A DNA stretch of 64,000 bases from CAVQGM01 sp963712065 (GTDB lineage Bacteria > Actinomycetota > Acidimicrobiia > Acidimicrobiales > Acidimicrobilacustridaceae). This document shows positions 17,829-25,974 of this stretch, in pieces (positions within the stretch are counted from its first letter, which is position 1; each line of letters begins with the position of its first letter). The translations under genes and the position numbers were made by a program. Where the stretch lies: assembly GCA_963712065.1 (NCBI GenBank), contig CAVQGM010000001.1:1426001-1490000 (forward strand). The letters are read 5' to 3'. The notes below the pieces were generated by a model that saw nothing but the letters and a program-made list of their open reading frames with translations, was not told the DNA's origin and ran no database searches.

Positions 17829-17862
17829 GCGGCCAGTGTCGCCGCGCGGGCAGAGTCTGGCG

Positions 17863-18984
17863 GTGGAACCGTTCGGTACGAGGGCGCGCAACCGGGCCCT
17901 GCTCGCCCGCCAGCACCTGCTCGAGCGCATCGACGAGCCCCTCGAGGCCGTGATCGAGCACCTCGTCGGGCTCCAGGCCCAGGAGTCGGACTCCCCCTAC
18001 CTCGCCGCGTGGGCGCGTGTCGCCCGCTTCGCCGTGGACGACCTCACCCGCCTCCTCGTCGAGCGCCGGGCCGTGCGCATGACCCTGATCCGCGGCACCA
18101 TCCACCTGGTGACGGCGGCCGACGCCCGGCGGATGCGGCCCGTCCTCCAGCCGATGATCGAGCGGATCAGCGCGTGGAGCTCGTGGGGGCAGGCCGTGGG
18201 TGACCTCGATCTCGCCGCCCTCGTCGCCACCGGCCGAGAGATCCTCGACGAGCCCCGCACCAACGCCGACCTCGCCGCCGCGCTCCGCGACCGCTGGCCG
18301 GACACCGATCCGAAGGCGTTGGCCAACGCCGCCCGGTTCCTCGTGCCGTCGGTGCAGGTGCCCCCTCGGGGCACGTGGCGCACGGGCGGCACCGTCCGGT
18401 GGGCGGCGGTCGATTCGTGGCTCGGCCCGTCGATCCCCGAGCGTGGGGTGGGGGTCGACGACCTCGTGCGGCGCTACCTCGGCGCCTTCGGACCAGCCGT
18501 GCCGGCCGACGCCCAGACCTGGTCGGGGCTCACCCGACTCGGTGAGGTCTTCGAGCGGCTGCGCCCCGAGCTGGTCGTGTTGGTCGACGACGACGGCCGC
18601 GAGCGCTTCGACCTCCCCGACGCACCCCGGCCCGGGGCCGACGTCCCCGCCCCCGTGCGCTTCCTGCCCGGGTTCGACAACGTGTTGCTGTCCCACGCCG
18701 ACCGGACCCACGTCGTCCCCGCCGACCACCGTCCCCGGCTGGCCGGCATGAACGGCCTGCCGCCGGCGACGGTGCTCGTCGACGGCTTCGTGCGGGCGGC
18801 GTGGCGCCTGGAGCGCCCGACGCCCGCTCGGCGGGCCGGGGGCGAGGCGGTGCTCACGGTTCGTCCGTTCACGCAGCTGACGCGGGCGGAGCTTCGCGCG
18901 GTGGAGCGCGAGGCGGAGGCGGTGGCCGTCTTCGCCGCGCCCGACGCCGACGATCACGTCGTGCGGGTGGCGTCGCCGTCGTGA
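17863..18984 (+). CDS. Winged-helix DNA-binding domain protein (AlkZ/HTH_42-like)
   Basis: A 373-residue protein from GTG 17863. ARNRALLARQHLLERIDEPL, VEHLVGLQAQESDSPYLAAW, RRAVRMTLIRGTIHLVTAAD and the later FLPGFDNVLLSHADR and VDGFVRAAWRLE match the winged helix DNA-binding family that includes the AlkZ/YcaQ DNA glycosylases. AlkZ-type enzymes excise bases at crosslinks through a QxQ/QxD motif; here LVGLQAQES supplies a QAQ at the expected place. It may thus be a DNA glycosylase for bulky lesions, though most actinobacterial paralogs are untested. It is divergent from the truncated LLM gene. Confidence 0.85.
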   Translation: MEPFGTRARNRALLARQHLLERIDEPLEAVIEHLVGLQAQESDSPYLAAWARVARFAVDDLTRLLVERRAVRMTLIRGTIHLVTAADARRMRPVLQPMIERISAWSSWGQAVGDLDLAALVATGREILDEPRTNADLAAALRDRWPDTDPKALANAARFLVPSVQVPPRGTWRTGGTVRWAAVDSWLGPSIPERGVGVDDLVRRYLGAFGPAVPADAQTWSGLTRLGEVFERLRPELVVLVDDDGRERFDLPDAPRPGADVPAPVRFLPGFDNVLLSHADRTHVVPADHRPRLAGMNGLPPATVLVDGFVRAAWRLERPTPARRAGGEAVLTVRPFTQLTRAELRAVEREAEAVAVFAAPDADDHVVRVASPS

Positions 18985-19003
18985 GTCGCGCTGATCGGGT
19001 GGC

Positions 19004-19390
19004 TCAGCCGCCGGCGAGCTGGCCCATGTACTGCTGCAGGTCGAAGTAGTCGCGCCAGGCGGCGATCCTGCCCTCGCGGAGCTCGAAGGTGCCCATGACG
19101 GGCAGCTCGATCACGCGTCCGTCATCGAACCGGAAGATGTCGAGTCGTTCGGTGAGCACGACGTCGCCCTCGGCGACGATGTGGCGGATCTCGAACTCGA
19201 CCGCCGACACCCCGACCGTGAACCCGCCGATGAAGGCCCGGATGGCCTCCACGCCGTCGACGGGGTCGACGGGGATGTTGTGGTAGTGGGCGTCCGGGGT
19301 GAGGAAGCCGGTGATCTCGTCGAGGTCGAGGCGCGACCAGGAGTCGCAGAAGCGCTCGACGATGCGCTTGGGATCGTCGTCGGTCGTCAT
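19004..19390 (-). CDS. Limonene-1,2-epoxide hydrolase / SnoaL-like protein
   Basis: A 128-residue NTF2-like fold protein. The limonene-epoxide hydrolase catalytic set is recognisable: Tyr and Asn in AHYHNIPVD, Arg and Asp in LTERLDIFRF, and Asp in AAWRDYFDLQQY. These enzymes add water to an epoxide in one step. The conserved residues support true epoxide hydrolase activity rather than only a SnoaL-like fold. It is a lone gene on the minus strand, converging with the AlkZ-like gene 19 bases away. Confidence 0.85.
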   Translation of the reverse strand: MTTDDDPKRIVERFCDSWSRLDLDEITGFLTPDAHYHNIPVDPVDGVEAIRAFIGGFTVGVSAVEFEIRHIVAEGDVVLTERLDIFRFDDGRVIELPVMGTFELREGRIAAWRDYFDLQQYMGQLAGG

Positions 19391-19500
19391 GGCCGGACCC
19401 TACCCCGCCATCCCGGCGTGGGGCCGGGGCCCCCGGACCGTCGCCCCGGCTCGTCGTCCCGGCTCGTCCGGCGCCCGTGAGCGAAGACGAGGAGAACGAG

Positions 19501-19544
19501 GAAGAGCGGTCACCTTCCTGGTCGGAAGAAGGTGACCGCTCTTC
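19501..19544. repeat. 17-bp perfect inverted repeat with 10-base loop
   Basis: GAAGAGCGGTCACCTTC (19501-19517) is the exact reverse complement of GAAGGTGACCGCTCTTC (19528-19544). It lies in the 272-base gene-free gap 19391-19662, ~120 bases beyond the stop of the minus-strand flippase-like gene. No U-run follows on either strand. It may be a bidirectional terminator or part of a structured RNA (see finding). Confidence 0.85.
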
Positions 19545-19662
19545 AGCGGCACCGCTCGTAGGGACGAGGGGCACTGTTTCGCCGCCCACTGACGCTGCCA
19601 ACGACGTGATCGCTCCGGGCCGCCGAAACGACACCCCTGAGGAGGAGAATCTCGGAGTGCCC

Positions 19663-20796
19663 TCAGTCGGGCGTCCCGGTACGGGCCCCGACGGGCCGCC
19701 GCCACGAGCCCACGCCCGCCCAGACCGCCCACGCGGCGGCGCCCAGCGGGATCTCCATGAGGTACGTGAAGCCCCGGAACAGGAACACGGCTGCCGCCGA
19801 AGCGGCGTCGGGCCCGCCGAAGGCGATGAGGGCGGCGGTGGTGCCGGCCTCCACGAAGCCGACGCCGCTCGGCGTGATGGCGATCGTCGTCAGCAGGTTG
19901 GCGAACGCGAAGGCGGCCAGCACCTCCATCCACCCCAACTGGTCGGTGTCGGCACCGAGGGCCCGCACGCAGAGCAGGAGCAGGAAGAACTGACCGAGGT
20001 TGTAGACGACCATCCAGAAGGTGAGCGCCGCCCAGCGCTCCCGCAGGAGGCCGATGCTGCGATGGCGGAAGTCGAGCACGTTCGCCCTCCCGTCGAACGG
20101 CGGGCGCCGCAGCCGGCGGCCGACGGCGTTGCCCACGCGGTCGACGATCCCGCCCACGAGCTCGGCGAGGTGCTCCGAGCGGAGGACGAGGTAGAGGACG
20201 GTCACGGCCGCAGCGAGGACGGCGACGCCGATGATCGCGGGCGGGACCAGCTCGGCCGTCGCGCGCCCACCGAGCACGAGCACCACCAGCGCGAGCACCG
20301 GGATGCCCAGCTTGGTGAACACGTTCCAGATGCCGGTGACGAGGATCCCCAATGTGATCGCCGACGGCTCGAAGCCCCACGACATCGCCATCGCGTAGGT
20401 CGCGGCCACGCCGACCGCGCCGCCGAACGGCACGATGTTCGAGACCGCGCTCCCGGCGAAGTTCACCACCAGTGCCTGGGTGTGCTTGAGCCCGGGAAGG
20501 GCGGCGGTGAGCACACCGGTGTAGGTGAGCATCACGAGGATCCACACGACGAACAGCTCGACGAACTGCGCCGACGTGAGCTGTCGGAGCTCGTCCCAGA
20601 TGTCGGAGTAGTGCGAGTCGCTGATGGCCGGGATGGCGAAGGCGAAGATGACGACGACGACGGCGAGGGAGACGGCGGCCTCGGCGACGCGGCGGGTCCT
20701 GGACTTCGTCTCCAGCTCGTGCTCGACGAGCTCGGCCGGCACCCGGAGTGCCCCGAGGCCCGCCGCGCTCACCTCGTCCTCGTCGGGGAGCTCCAT
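19663..20796 (-). CDS. UPF0104 / lysylphosphatidylglycerol synthase TM-region family membrane protein
   Basis: From ATG 20796, ~377 residues with about eight transmembrane helices. The family hallmarks are VVNFAGSAVSNIVPFGGAVG, GFEPSAITLGILVTGIWNVF, LAAFAFANLLTTIAITPSGV and GFVEAGTTAALIAFG. Relatives include the MprF flippase domain and the AglD/UPF0104 proteins that move lipids or lipid-linked sugars. It is downstream of, and 32 bases from, a PIG-L deacetylase gene on the same strand, suggesting a joint role in processing an envelope glycolipid (inference). Confidence 0.88.
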   Translation of the reverse strand: MELPDEDEVSAAGLGALRVPAELVEHELETKSRTRRVAEAAVSLAVVVVIFAFAIPAISDSHYSDIWDELRQLTSAQFVELFVVWILVMLTYTGVLTAALPGLKHTQALVVNFAGSAVSNIVPFGGAVGVAATYAMAMSWGFEPSAITLGILVTGIWNVFTKLGIPVLALVVLVLGGRATAELVPPAIIGVAVLAAAVTVLYLVLRSEHLAELVGGIVDRVGNAVGRRLRRPPFDGRANVLDFRHRSIGLLRERWAALTFWMVVYNLGQFFLLLLCVRALGADTDQLGWMEVLAAFAFANLLTTIAITPSGVGFVEAGTTAALIAFGGPDAASAAAVFLFRGFTYLMEIPLGAAAWAVWAGVGSWRRPVGARTGTPD

Positions 20797-20828
20797 CGGT
20801 GTCGTCGCTCGTCGCTCGGCCGACGCGC

Positions 20829-21653
20829 TCAGGCGGTGGCGGTCAGGTCGAGGCCGGGGACGGCGTCGGCGTGAGGCGGCCCCGGTCGGGCCGACCGGTC
20901 GATGAACCACTCGGTGCCGAAGGCGATGGCGAACAGCTCGGGGTCGAGGGCGAGGAACAGGGCGAGGGTGCGGGTGCCGCTGGCCGCCGACGTGGCCTGC
21001 GTGGCATGCGCCTCCATCGACGCCCGCTTGGCGTCGAGGAACCGACGGACGTCGATGGCGTGGGTGATCTCCTCGGGCGCCGCGAACCAGCGGTCCACGT
21101 GGTCGGGGCGCAGCTCGTCGGGCACCTCGAAGCCGAGCGTCGGTGCCAGCTCGGCGGCGAGGGCCAACAGGTCCCGGTTGACGGTGGCCTCGAGGACCAC
21201 GGGCGTGCCGGCGAGCTCGGCGGCGGCCCCGCCCACCTCGTGCACGCGCCGGTGATCGGGGTGGCCGTAGCCGCCGTTGCGGTCGTAGGTGGTCAGGACG
21301 TCGGCTCCCTCCTCGGTGAGGACCTCGGCCAGCCGGCGAGCCGCCTCGTCGACGGGCGCGGCGACGAAGGAGCCGGGAGGTGCCGTCGCCGGGTCGTGGC
21401 CCGAGTCGCGGAACCCCAGGAAGGCGACCCGGTGCACGCCGAGCGCGGCGGCCGATCGCTCGGTCTCGATGGTGCGCCGCTCGCCCAACGACTCACCCGG
21501 CGCCAGGGTGGCGGGGTCGGCCTCGCCCGCCTCGCCATGGGTCGCGACGACCAGCACGACCCGGTGTCCGGCGGCGGCGGCCCGGGCCATGAGGCCGGCC
21601 GTCAGCATCGCCTCGTCGTCCGGGTGGGCGTGGAAGGTCACGAGGGTCGCCAT
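20829..21653 (-). CDS. PIG-L family deacetylase
   Basis: A 274-residue zinc-dependent LmbE/PIG-L deacetylase. The metal site is HAHPDDEAML near the N-terminus with the later His in NGGYGHPDHRRVHEV, and the family block TYDRNGGYGHPDH is intact. Members include mycothiol MshB and Mca and GlcNAc-PI deacetylases. The C-terminal half (DVRRFLDAKRASMEAHATQA) is typical of the Mca/MshB group. ATG 21653 gives the canonical N-terminus. Mycothiol biosynthesis or amidase activity is possible, but no other mycothiol gene is in view. Confidence 0.9.
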   Translation of the reverse strand: MATLVTFHAHPDDEAMLTAGLMARAAAAGHRVVLVVATHGEAGEADPATLAPGESLGERRTIETERSAAALGVHRVAFLGFRDSGHDPATAPPGSFVAAPVDEAARRLAEVLTEEGADVLTTYDRNGGYGHPDHRRVHEVGGAAAELAGTPVVLEATVNRDLLALAAELAPTLGFEVPDELRPDHVDRWFAAPEEITHAIDVRRFLDAKRASMEAHATQATSAASGTRTLALFLALDPELFAIAFGTEWFIDRSARPGPPHADAVPGLDLTATA

Positions 21654-21759
21654 CGGCTCCACTCTGCCGCACCGGCGGTGCCCCACGGGCCGAGGGCCGC
21701 TCGACGGGCACCCGCGCGTGGACCTCGCCACCGGGTCGTGGCCTGTACCGTGGGACCTC

Positions 21760-22926
21760 ATGCACATCGGGCTGGTCACCGACTGCTACGTCCCCCAGGT
21801 CGGTGGCATCGAGATGCAGGTGCACGACCTGGCTCAGCGGCTCCAGGAGGCTGGCCACGGGGTCGTCGTGGTGACCTCGATGAGTGGCCCCGACGAGGTC
21901 GACGGGATCCGCGTCCGGCGCCTCGACGTCCCGCTCCTCCCGTTCAACATCCCGTTCACGCCGAAGACGTTCCGCCTGGTGGCCGACGAGCTCGAGCGCG
22001 AGCGGGTCGACGTGGCCCACTTCCACGGGGGCATCGTCTCCCCGCTGGCCTACGGCGCCGCCCACCGCGCCCAGAAGCGGGGCATCCCGTCGGTGGTCAC
22101 GACGCACTGCCTCTGGAGCTACGCCACACCGGCGTTCACGGCACTCGACCGCCTGTCCCACTGGACCGAGTGGGACGTCGTGCTGTCGGCGGTGAGCGAC
22201 GTGGCCGCGGAGCCGCTCCGCCGCGTGGCCGGCCCAGGACGTCCGGTGCTGGTGCTGCCGAACGGCATCGACCACGCCGCCTGGGAGGTCGAGCCGGAGC
22301 CCGCCGACGGCCGCCCGGTCACCATCGTGTCGGTGATGCGCCTCGCGCCCCGGAAGCGGCCCTTGCACCTGCTGAAGATGCTGAAGAAGGTGCACGAGCG
22401 GCTGCCCCACACCGAGGTGCGCACCGTGATCATCGGCGAGGGTCCCGAGCGTCGGTCGCTCGAGCGCTACCTCGCCGCCAACGGGATGGAGCATCGCGTC
22501 CTCCTCGTCGGGCGACGCAGCCGCGACGAGATCCGTGAGCAGTTCGCCCGGGCCGACCTGTTCGTGGCGCCGGCCAACCTCGAGTCGTTCGGGATCGCCG
22601 CCCTGGAGGCGCGCTGCGCCGGCCTGCCGGTGGTGGCCAAGGAGCGCACGGGCATCCGTGAGTTCGTCGAGCACGGTCGCGAGGGCCTGCTCGCCGACTC
22701 CGACCGCGACATGGTCGACCAGATCGTGCGGCTCGTGCGCGACCGCGAGCTTCGCCTGCTGATGGCCAAGAACAACCGGGAGACCCACGCTCCGGTCGAC
22801 TGGAGCGAGGTGATCGGTCGCAACCTGGCGGCCTACGAGCTGGCGGTCTCCGGTGCCGGCGCCGCCTCGTCGGCGTCGACCCGTCGTCCCCGCCCGGCAC
22901 GGGTTACCACCCGGGCGACCCCGTAG
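21760..22926 (+). CDS. GT4 family glycosyltransferase
   Basis: A 388-residue GT-B retaining glycosyltransferase (PIG-A/PimA-like). MHIGLVTDCYVPQVGGIEMQ and the following VHDLAQRLQEAGHGVVVVTS give the N-terminal acceptor domain; NGIDHAAW, VSVMRLAPRKRPLHLLKML, VIIGEGPERRSLERYL and LFVAPANLESFGIAALEARC (the EX7E donor-binding block) give the C-terminal domain. It is divergent from the PIG-L gene, reminiscent of PIG-A/PIG-L functional pairs that make and then deacetylate GlcNAc-inositol compounds. The last 94 bases overlap the convergent PAP2 gene. Confidence 0.92.
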   Translation: MHIGLVTDCYVPQVGGIEMQVHDLAQRLQEAGHGVVVVTSMSGPDEVDGIRVRRLDVPLLPFNIPFTPKTFRLVADELERERVDVAHFHGGIVSPLAYGAAHRAQKRGIPSVVTTHCLWSYATPAFTALDRLSHWTEWDVVLSAVSDVAAEPLRRVAGPGRPVLVLPNGIDHAAWEVEPEPADGRPVTIVSVMRLAPRKRPLHLLKMLKKVHERLPHTEVRTVIIGEGPERRSLERYLAANGMEHRVLLVGRRSRDEIREQFARADLFVAPANLESFGIAALEARCAGLPVVAKERTGIREFVEHGREGLLADSDRDMVDQIVRLVRDRELRLLMAKNNRETHAPVDWSEVIGRNLAAYELAVSGAGAASSASTRRPRPARVTTRATP

Positions 22927-23735
22927 CCGACCAGGAAGATCGCCAGGCCGCCGACGGCGTCGAGGAAGTAGTGGTTGCCGGTGGCGACCACCACGTAGAT
23001 CGTGGCCACCGGGTAGAGCACGACGAGGGTCTTCATCCACCAGGTGCGCACCCGGGGCAGCAGCGCCCAGAGGCTCCACAGCGCCCACCCGCAGTGCAGG
23101 CTGGGCATGGCCGCGAACTGGTTCGACACCGTCTGCATGGCCTCCGAGTCGAACGACCAGAAGGTGGGGTAGCTGACCATCGTGTCGACGTAGCCGAAGA
23201 CCCGGCCGTCACCGAGGTCGTCGAGCAGGCGCGGCGGCATGAGCGGGAAGGCGAAGAACCCGACGAGGCCGAGCATCGTGCCGATGGCGAGGGTGTTCCG
23301 CCACAGCGGGTAGTCGTTGGGCCAGCGTCGGTAGAGGAACACCAACGTGGCGATCGTACAGATGATGTAGGCGCTGCCGTAGAAGTAGTTGCTGACCACG
23401 ATCAGCGGCTGCCATTGCAGCGACCAGTCCTGGATCGCCTTCTCGTGGTAGATCTGCAGCGCCTCCTGCCAGTCGATGATCCGCATGGCGTTGTCGAAGG
23501 CGACCGAGGGCCTGCCCTCGGAGACCTTCCGGATCGACTCGTAGACCACGTAGACGACGACGACGATGACGGCCTCGGTGACCCAGTGGAGCCGGGAGCC
23601 GTCGCGGAGGATGCGGCCCTTGCGGCCCGGGACCCTGGTGGTGTCGGTGATCGGGTCGTAGGAGGGCGTCGTCGCGGGCGATCCGGGATCGTCACCCGGC
23701 ACCGGGTCGTCGACGGCTTCGGCGGTGTCGGTCAT
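22833..23735 (-). CDS. PAP2 superfamily membrane protein
   Basis: A 300-residue protein with about six transmembrane helices. The PAP2 catalytic motifs appear as FAAMPSLHCGWALW (His in PSLH) and ATGNHYFLDAVGG (nucleophile His and Asp). FPLMPPRLLDDLGDG supplies the region between. This layout matches the inositol phosphorylceramide synthase-like/ DoxX-free PAP2 group of actinobacteria, which act on lipid phosphates. The N-terminal ~45 residues are acidic and cytoplasmic. It may act in the same envelope lipid pathway as the adjacent glycosyltransferase. Confidence 0.88.
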   Translation of the reverse strand: MTDTAEAVDDPVPGDDPGSPATTPSYDPITDTTRVPGRKGRILRDGSRLHWVTEAVIVVVVYVVYESIRKVSEGRPSVAFDNAMRIIDWQEALQIYHEKAIQDWSLQWQPLIVVSNYFYGSAYIICTIATLVFLYRRWPNDYPLWRNTLAIGTMLGLVGFFAFPLMPPRLLDDLGDGRVFGYVDTMVSYPTFWSFDSEAMQTVSNQFAAMPSLHCGWALWSLWALLPRVRTWWMKTLVVLYPVATIYVVVATGNHYFLDAVGGLAIFLVGYGVARVVTRAGRGRRVDADEAAPAPETASS

Positions 23736-23781
23736 CCGCGGTGCTCACCTCCCCCCAGGCACGGTCGACGAGACCCCTCCG

Positions 23782-25062
23782 TCAGGCGGGGTCGATCCGG
23801 TAGACGGTACCTGCGGTCGACAGCACGTAGAGCTCGCCGTCGGGTCCCTCCCCGAACGACGACAGCGTGTTCTCGGGCACCGAGGCCCCCAGGTCGCCCT
23901 CCGCGGCCAGCTCGCCGCCCGTCGCGGTGAGGCCCCACAGGGCGGCGGTGCAGTAGTCGCCGTAGACGTAGACGCCCTGCAGCGCCGGGATCGCCTCGCC
24001 CCGGTAGACGTAGCCGCCGGTGACGGAGCAGGCGCCGTCGGCGTGGTCGTACTCGGTGACGGGGTCGACCAGGGTCACCCCCGCCGGCGGTCGACCCTTG
24101 AACGTCGCGGTGCCCTCGAGGTACGGCCACCCCAGGTTGACGCCCCGCCCGGCGCCCTCGGGTGCGGCGGGGAGCAGGTTGACCTCCTCGATCTCGTTCT
24201 GTCCGACGTCGGCGACCCACAGGTCGCCGGTGGTGCGATCGAAGCTGAACCGCCAGGGGTTGCGCACGCCCGTGAGCCAGATCTCGGGCTCGCCGCCGCC
24301 GGTGGCGAAGGGGTTGTCGCCCGGCACCGTGTACGGCGAACCGCCGTCGGCCGGGGTGGGGTCGATGCGGAGGATCTTGCCCAGGAGTTGGCCGGTGTCC
24401 TGGGCCCGGTCCTCCGGGTCGCCGCGCGATCCGCCGTCGCCCATGGCGATGTAGAGCATGCCGTCGGGCCCGGTGACGAGCTGGCCGCCGTTGTGGTTCG
24501 TGTACGGCTGCGGGATCTGGAGGAGCGTGCGGGCGGAGGCCGGGTCGGCGACGTCGCCGTCCATGCGGTACTCGACGATCTGGGTGTTGCCGGTGCGGTC
24601 GGTGTGGTCGACGTAGAGCAGGTCGCCCTCGGGGGCGAACGCCAGCCCGAGCAGGCCCTGTTCGCCCTTGGCCACCGTGACATCCGACAGGTCGAGCACC
24701 TGCTCGCTCGCCACCTCGAAGGTGACCTCGCCGTTCGCCCCGGTCACGACGATGCGGTCGATGGTGCCGGTCTGGTTGGCGACGTAGAGGTCGTCGGTTC
24801 CGGGGCGGGCCGAGAAGGCCACGGGCTGGTCGAGCTGGGCGATCGGGCGGAGCCGGATGGCGTCGGCGGGCACGGCGGTCACCGGAGCACCGTCGGTCGT
24901 GGTGGCCCCCGGGACCACGCCGTCGGGCCCTGGCGACGTCGGGTCGGCGACCTCGCCGTCGTCACCTCCGCACGCCGCGACCAGCAGGGCGAGGGCGACG
25001 ACCGCGCCGAGGAGGGCGGAGGTGAGGCGACCTCGGGACGGACTCGTGGCGGGATCGCTCAT
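23782..25062 (-). CDS. PQQ-dependent sugar dehydrogenase-like lipoprotein
   Basis: From ATG 25062, ~426 residues. A lipoprotein signal is present: ALLGAVVALALLVAAC with Cys followed by GG. The mature domain is the six-bladed glucose/sorbosone dehydrogenase beta-propeller: GLLGLAFAPEG, YTNHNGGQLVTGPDGMLYIA, DGGSRGDPEDRAQDTGQLLG, ILRIDPTP, WLTGVRNPWRFSFD, GGYVYRGEAIPALQGVYVYG. Such enzymes oxidise sugars with PQQ; some relatives lack PQQ use. It starts within the stop of tesB (ATGA), so the two are co-transcribed. Confidence 0.92.
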   Translation of the reverse strand: MSDPATSPSRGRLTSALLGAVVALALLVAACGGDDGEVADPTSPGPDGVVPGATTTDGAPVTAVPADAIRLRPIAQLDQPVAFSARPGTDDLYVANQTGTIDRIVVTGANGEVTFEVASEQVLDLSDVTVAKGEQGLLGLAFAPEGDLLYVDHTDRTGNTQIVEYRMDGDVADPASARTLLQIPQPYTNHNGGQLVTGPDGMLYIAMGDGGSRGDPEDRAQDTGQLLGKILRIDPTPADGGSPYTVPGDNPFATGGGEPEIWLTGVRNPWRFSFDRTTGDLWVADVGQNEIEEVNLLPAAPEGAGRGVNLGWPYLEGTATFKGRPPAGVTLVDPVTEYDHADGACSVTGGYVYRGEAIPALQGVYVYGDYCTAALWGLTATGGELAAEGDLGASVPENTLSSFGEGPDGELYVLSTAGTVYRIDPA

Positions 25063-25916
25063 CGGGCCACGCGCCGGATGAGGCCCTCCTGCACGACCGA
25101 CGCGGCGAGCACGCCGTCGCGGGTGTAGATCGAGCCGCGCGCCAGTCCGCGTCCGCCGGAGGCGGAGGGGGTGTCCTGCACGTACAGCAGCCAGTCGTCG
25201 GCCCGGAACGGGCGGTGGAACCACATGGCGTGGTCGAGGCTAGCCATGAACAGGTCCTCCTCCATCGCGCCCACCGCATGGGGGAGGAGGCTGGTGTCGA
25301 GCAGCGTCATGTCGCTCGCATAGGTCACGACGCAGGCGTGCAGCACCGGGTCGTCGGGCAGCACGCCGTCGGCCCGCAACCACACCCGCTGGTAGGGCGG
25401 CAACGGCCCCTTGCGGTCGATCGGCTCCCAGTCGCCGTTGCGGGTGTCGATCGGTCGATCCCGCTCGTAGTCGTCGCCCATGAGCTCGGCCCACGGCTTC
25501 CACCGCTGCTTGAAGTCCGGGAGCGATTCGGGTGCGGGCACGTCGAGCGGCGCCGGCTCCTGGTGGTCGAAGCCCTCCTCGACGCGGTGGAACGAGGCCT
25601 GGAGGTGGAAGATCGCCTTCCCGTGCTGGATGGCCACGACCCGTCGGGTGACGAACGAGCGGCCGTCGCGGATGCGGTCGACCTCGTAGAGGATGGGGAC
25701 CTTGGTGTCGCCGGGCCGCAGGAAGTAGGCGTGCAGCGAGTGCACCGCGTGATCCGGCTCGACGGTGCGGGCGGCGGCCACCAGCGCCTGACCCGCCACC
25801 TGGCCACCGAAGACCCGTTGCCGCTTCACGTCCGGGCTCCGGCCGCGGAAGATGTTGACCTCGATGGCCTCGAGGTCGAGCAGTCGGATCAGATCGTCGA
25901 CGGCGCCCTGTCCCAT
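25059..25916 (-). CDS. tesB: Acyl-CoA thioesterase II (TesB)
   Basis: From ATG 25916, 285 residues with a double hotdog fold. IFRGRSPDVKRQRVFGGQVA, HSLHAYFLRPGDTKVPILYE, RDGRSFVTRRVVAIQHGKAI, YASDMTLLDTSLLPH (with the catalytic Asp) and SLDHAMWFHRPFRADDWLLY are TesB signatures. It hydrolyses medium- and long-chain acyl-CoA. It is divergent from the GH1 glucosidase (58 bases between starts) and 4-base-overlapped with the sugar dehydrogenase-like lipoprotein gene. Confidence 0.95.
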   Translation of the reverse strand: MGQGAVDDLIRLLDLEAIEVNIFRGRSPDVKRQRVFGGQVAGQALVAAARTVEPDHAVHSLHAYFLRPGDTKVPILYEVDRIRDGRSFVTRRVVAIQHGKAIFHLQASFHRVEEGFDHQEPAPLDVPAPESLPDFKQRWKPWAELMGDDYERDRPIDTRNGDWEPIDRKGPLPPYQRVWLRADGVLPDDPVLHACVVTYASDMTLLDTSLLPHAVGAMEEDLFMASLDHAMWFHRPFRADDWLLYVQDTPSASGGRGLARGSIYTRDGVLAASVVQEGLIRRVAR

Positions 25917-25974
25917 CGCTCCACTCTTCCAGACCGAGGGTGGCCGCCCCGGACCGGAGCTAGCGTCGGCAACC

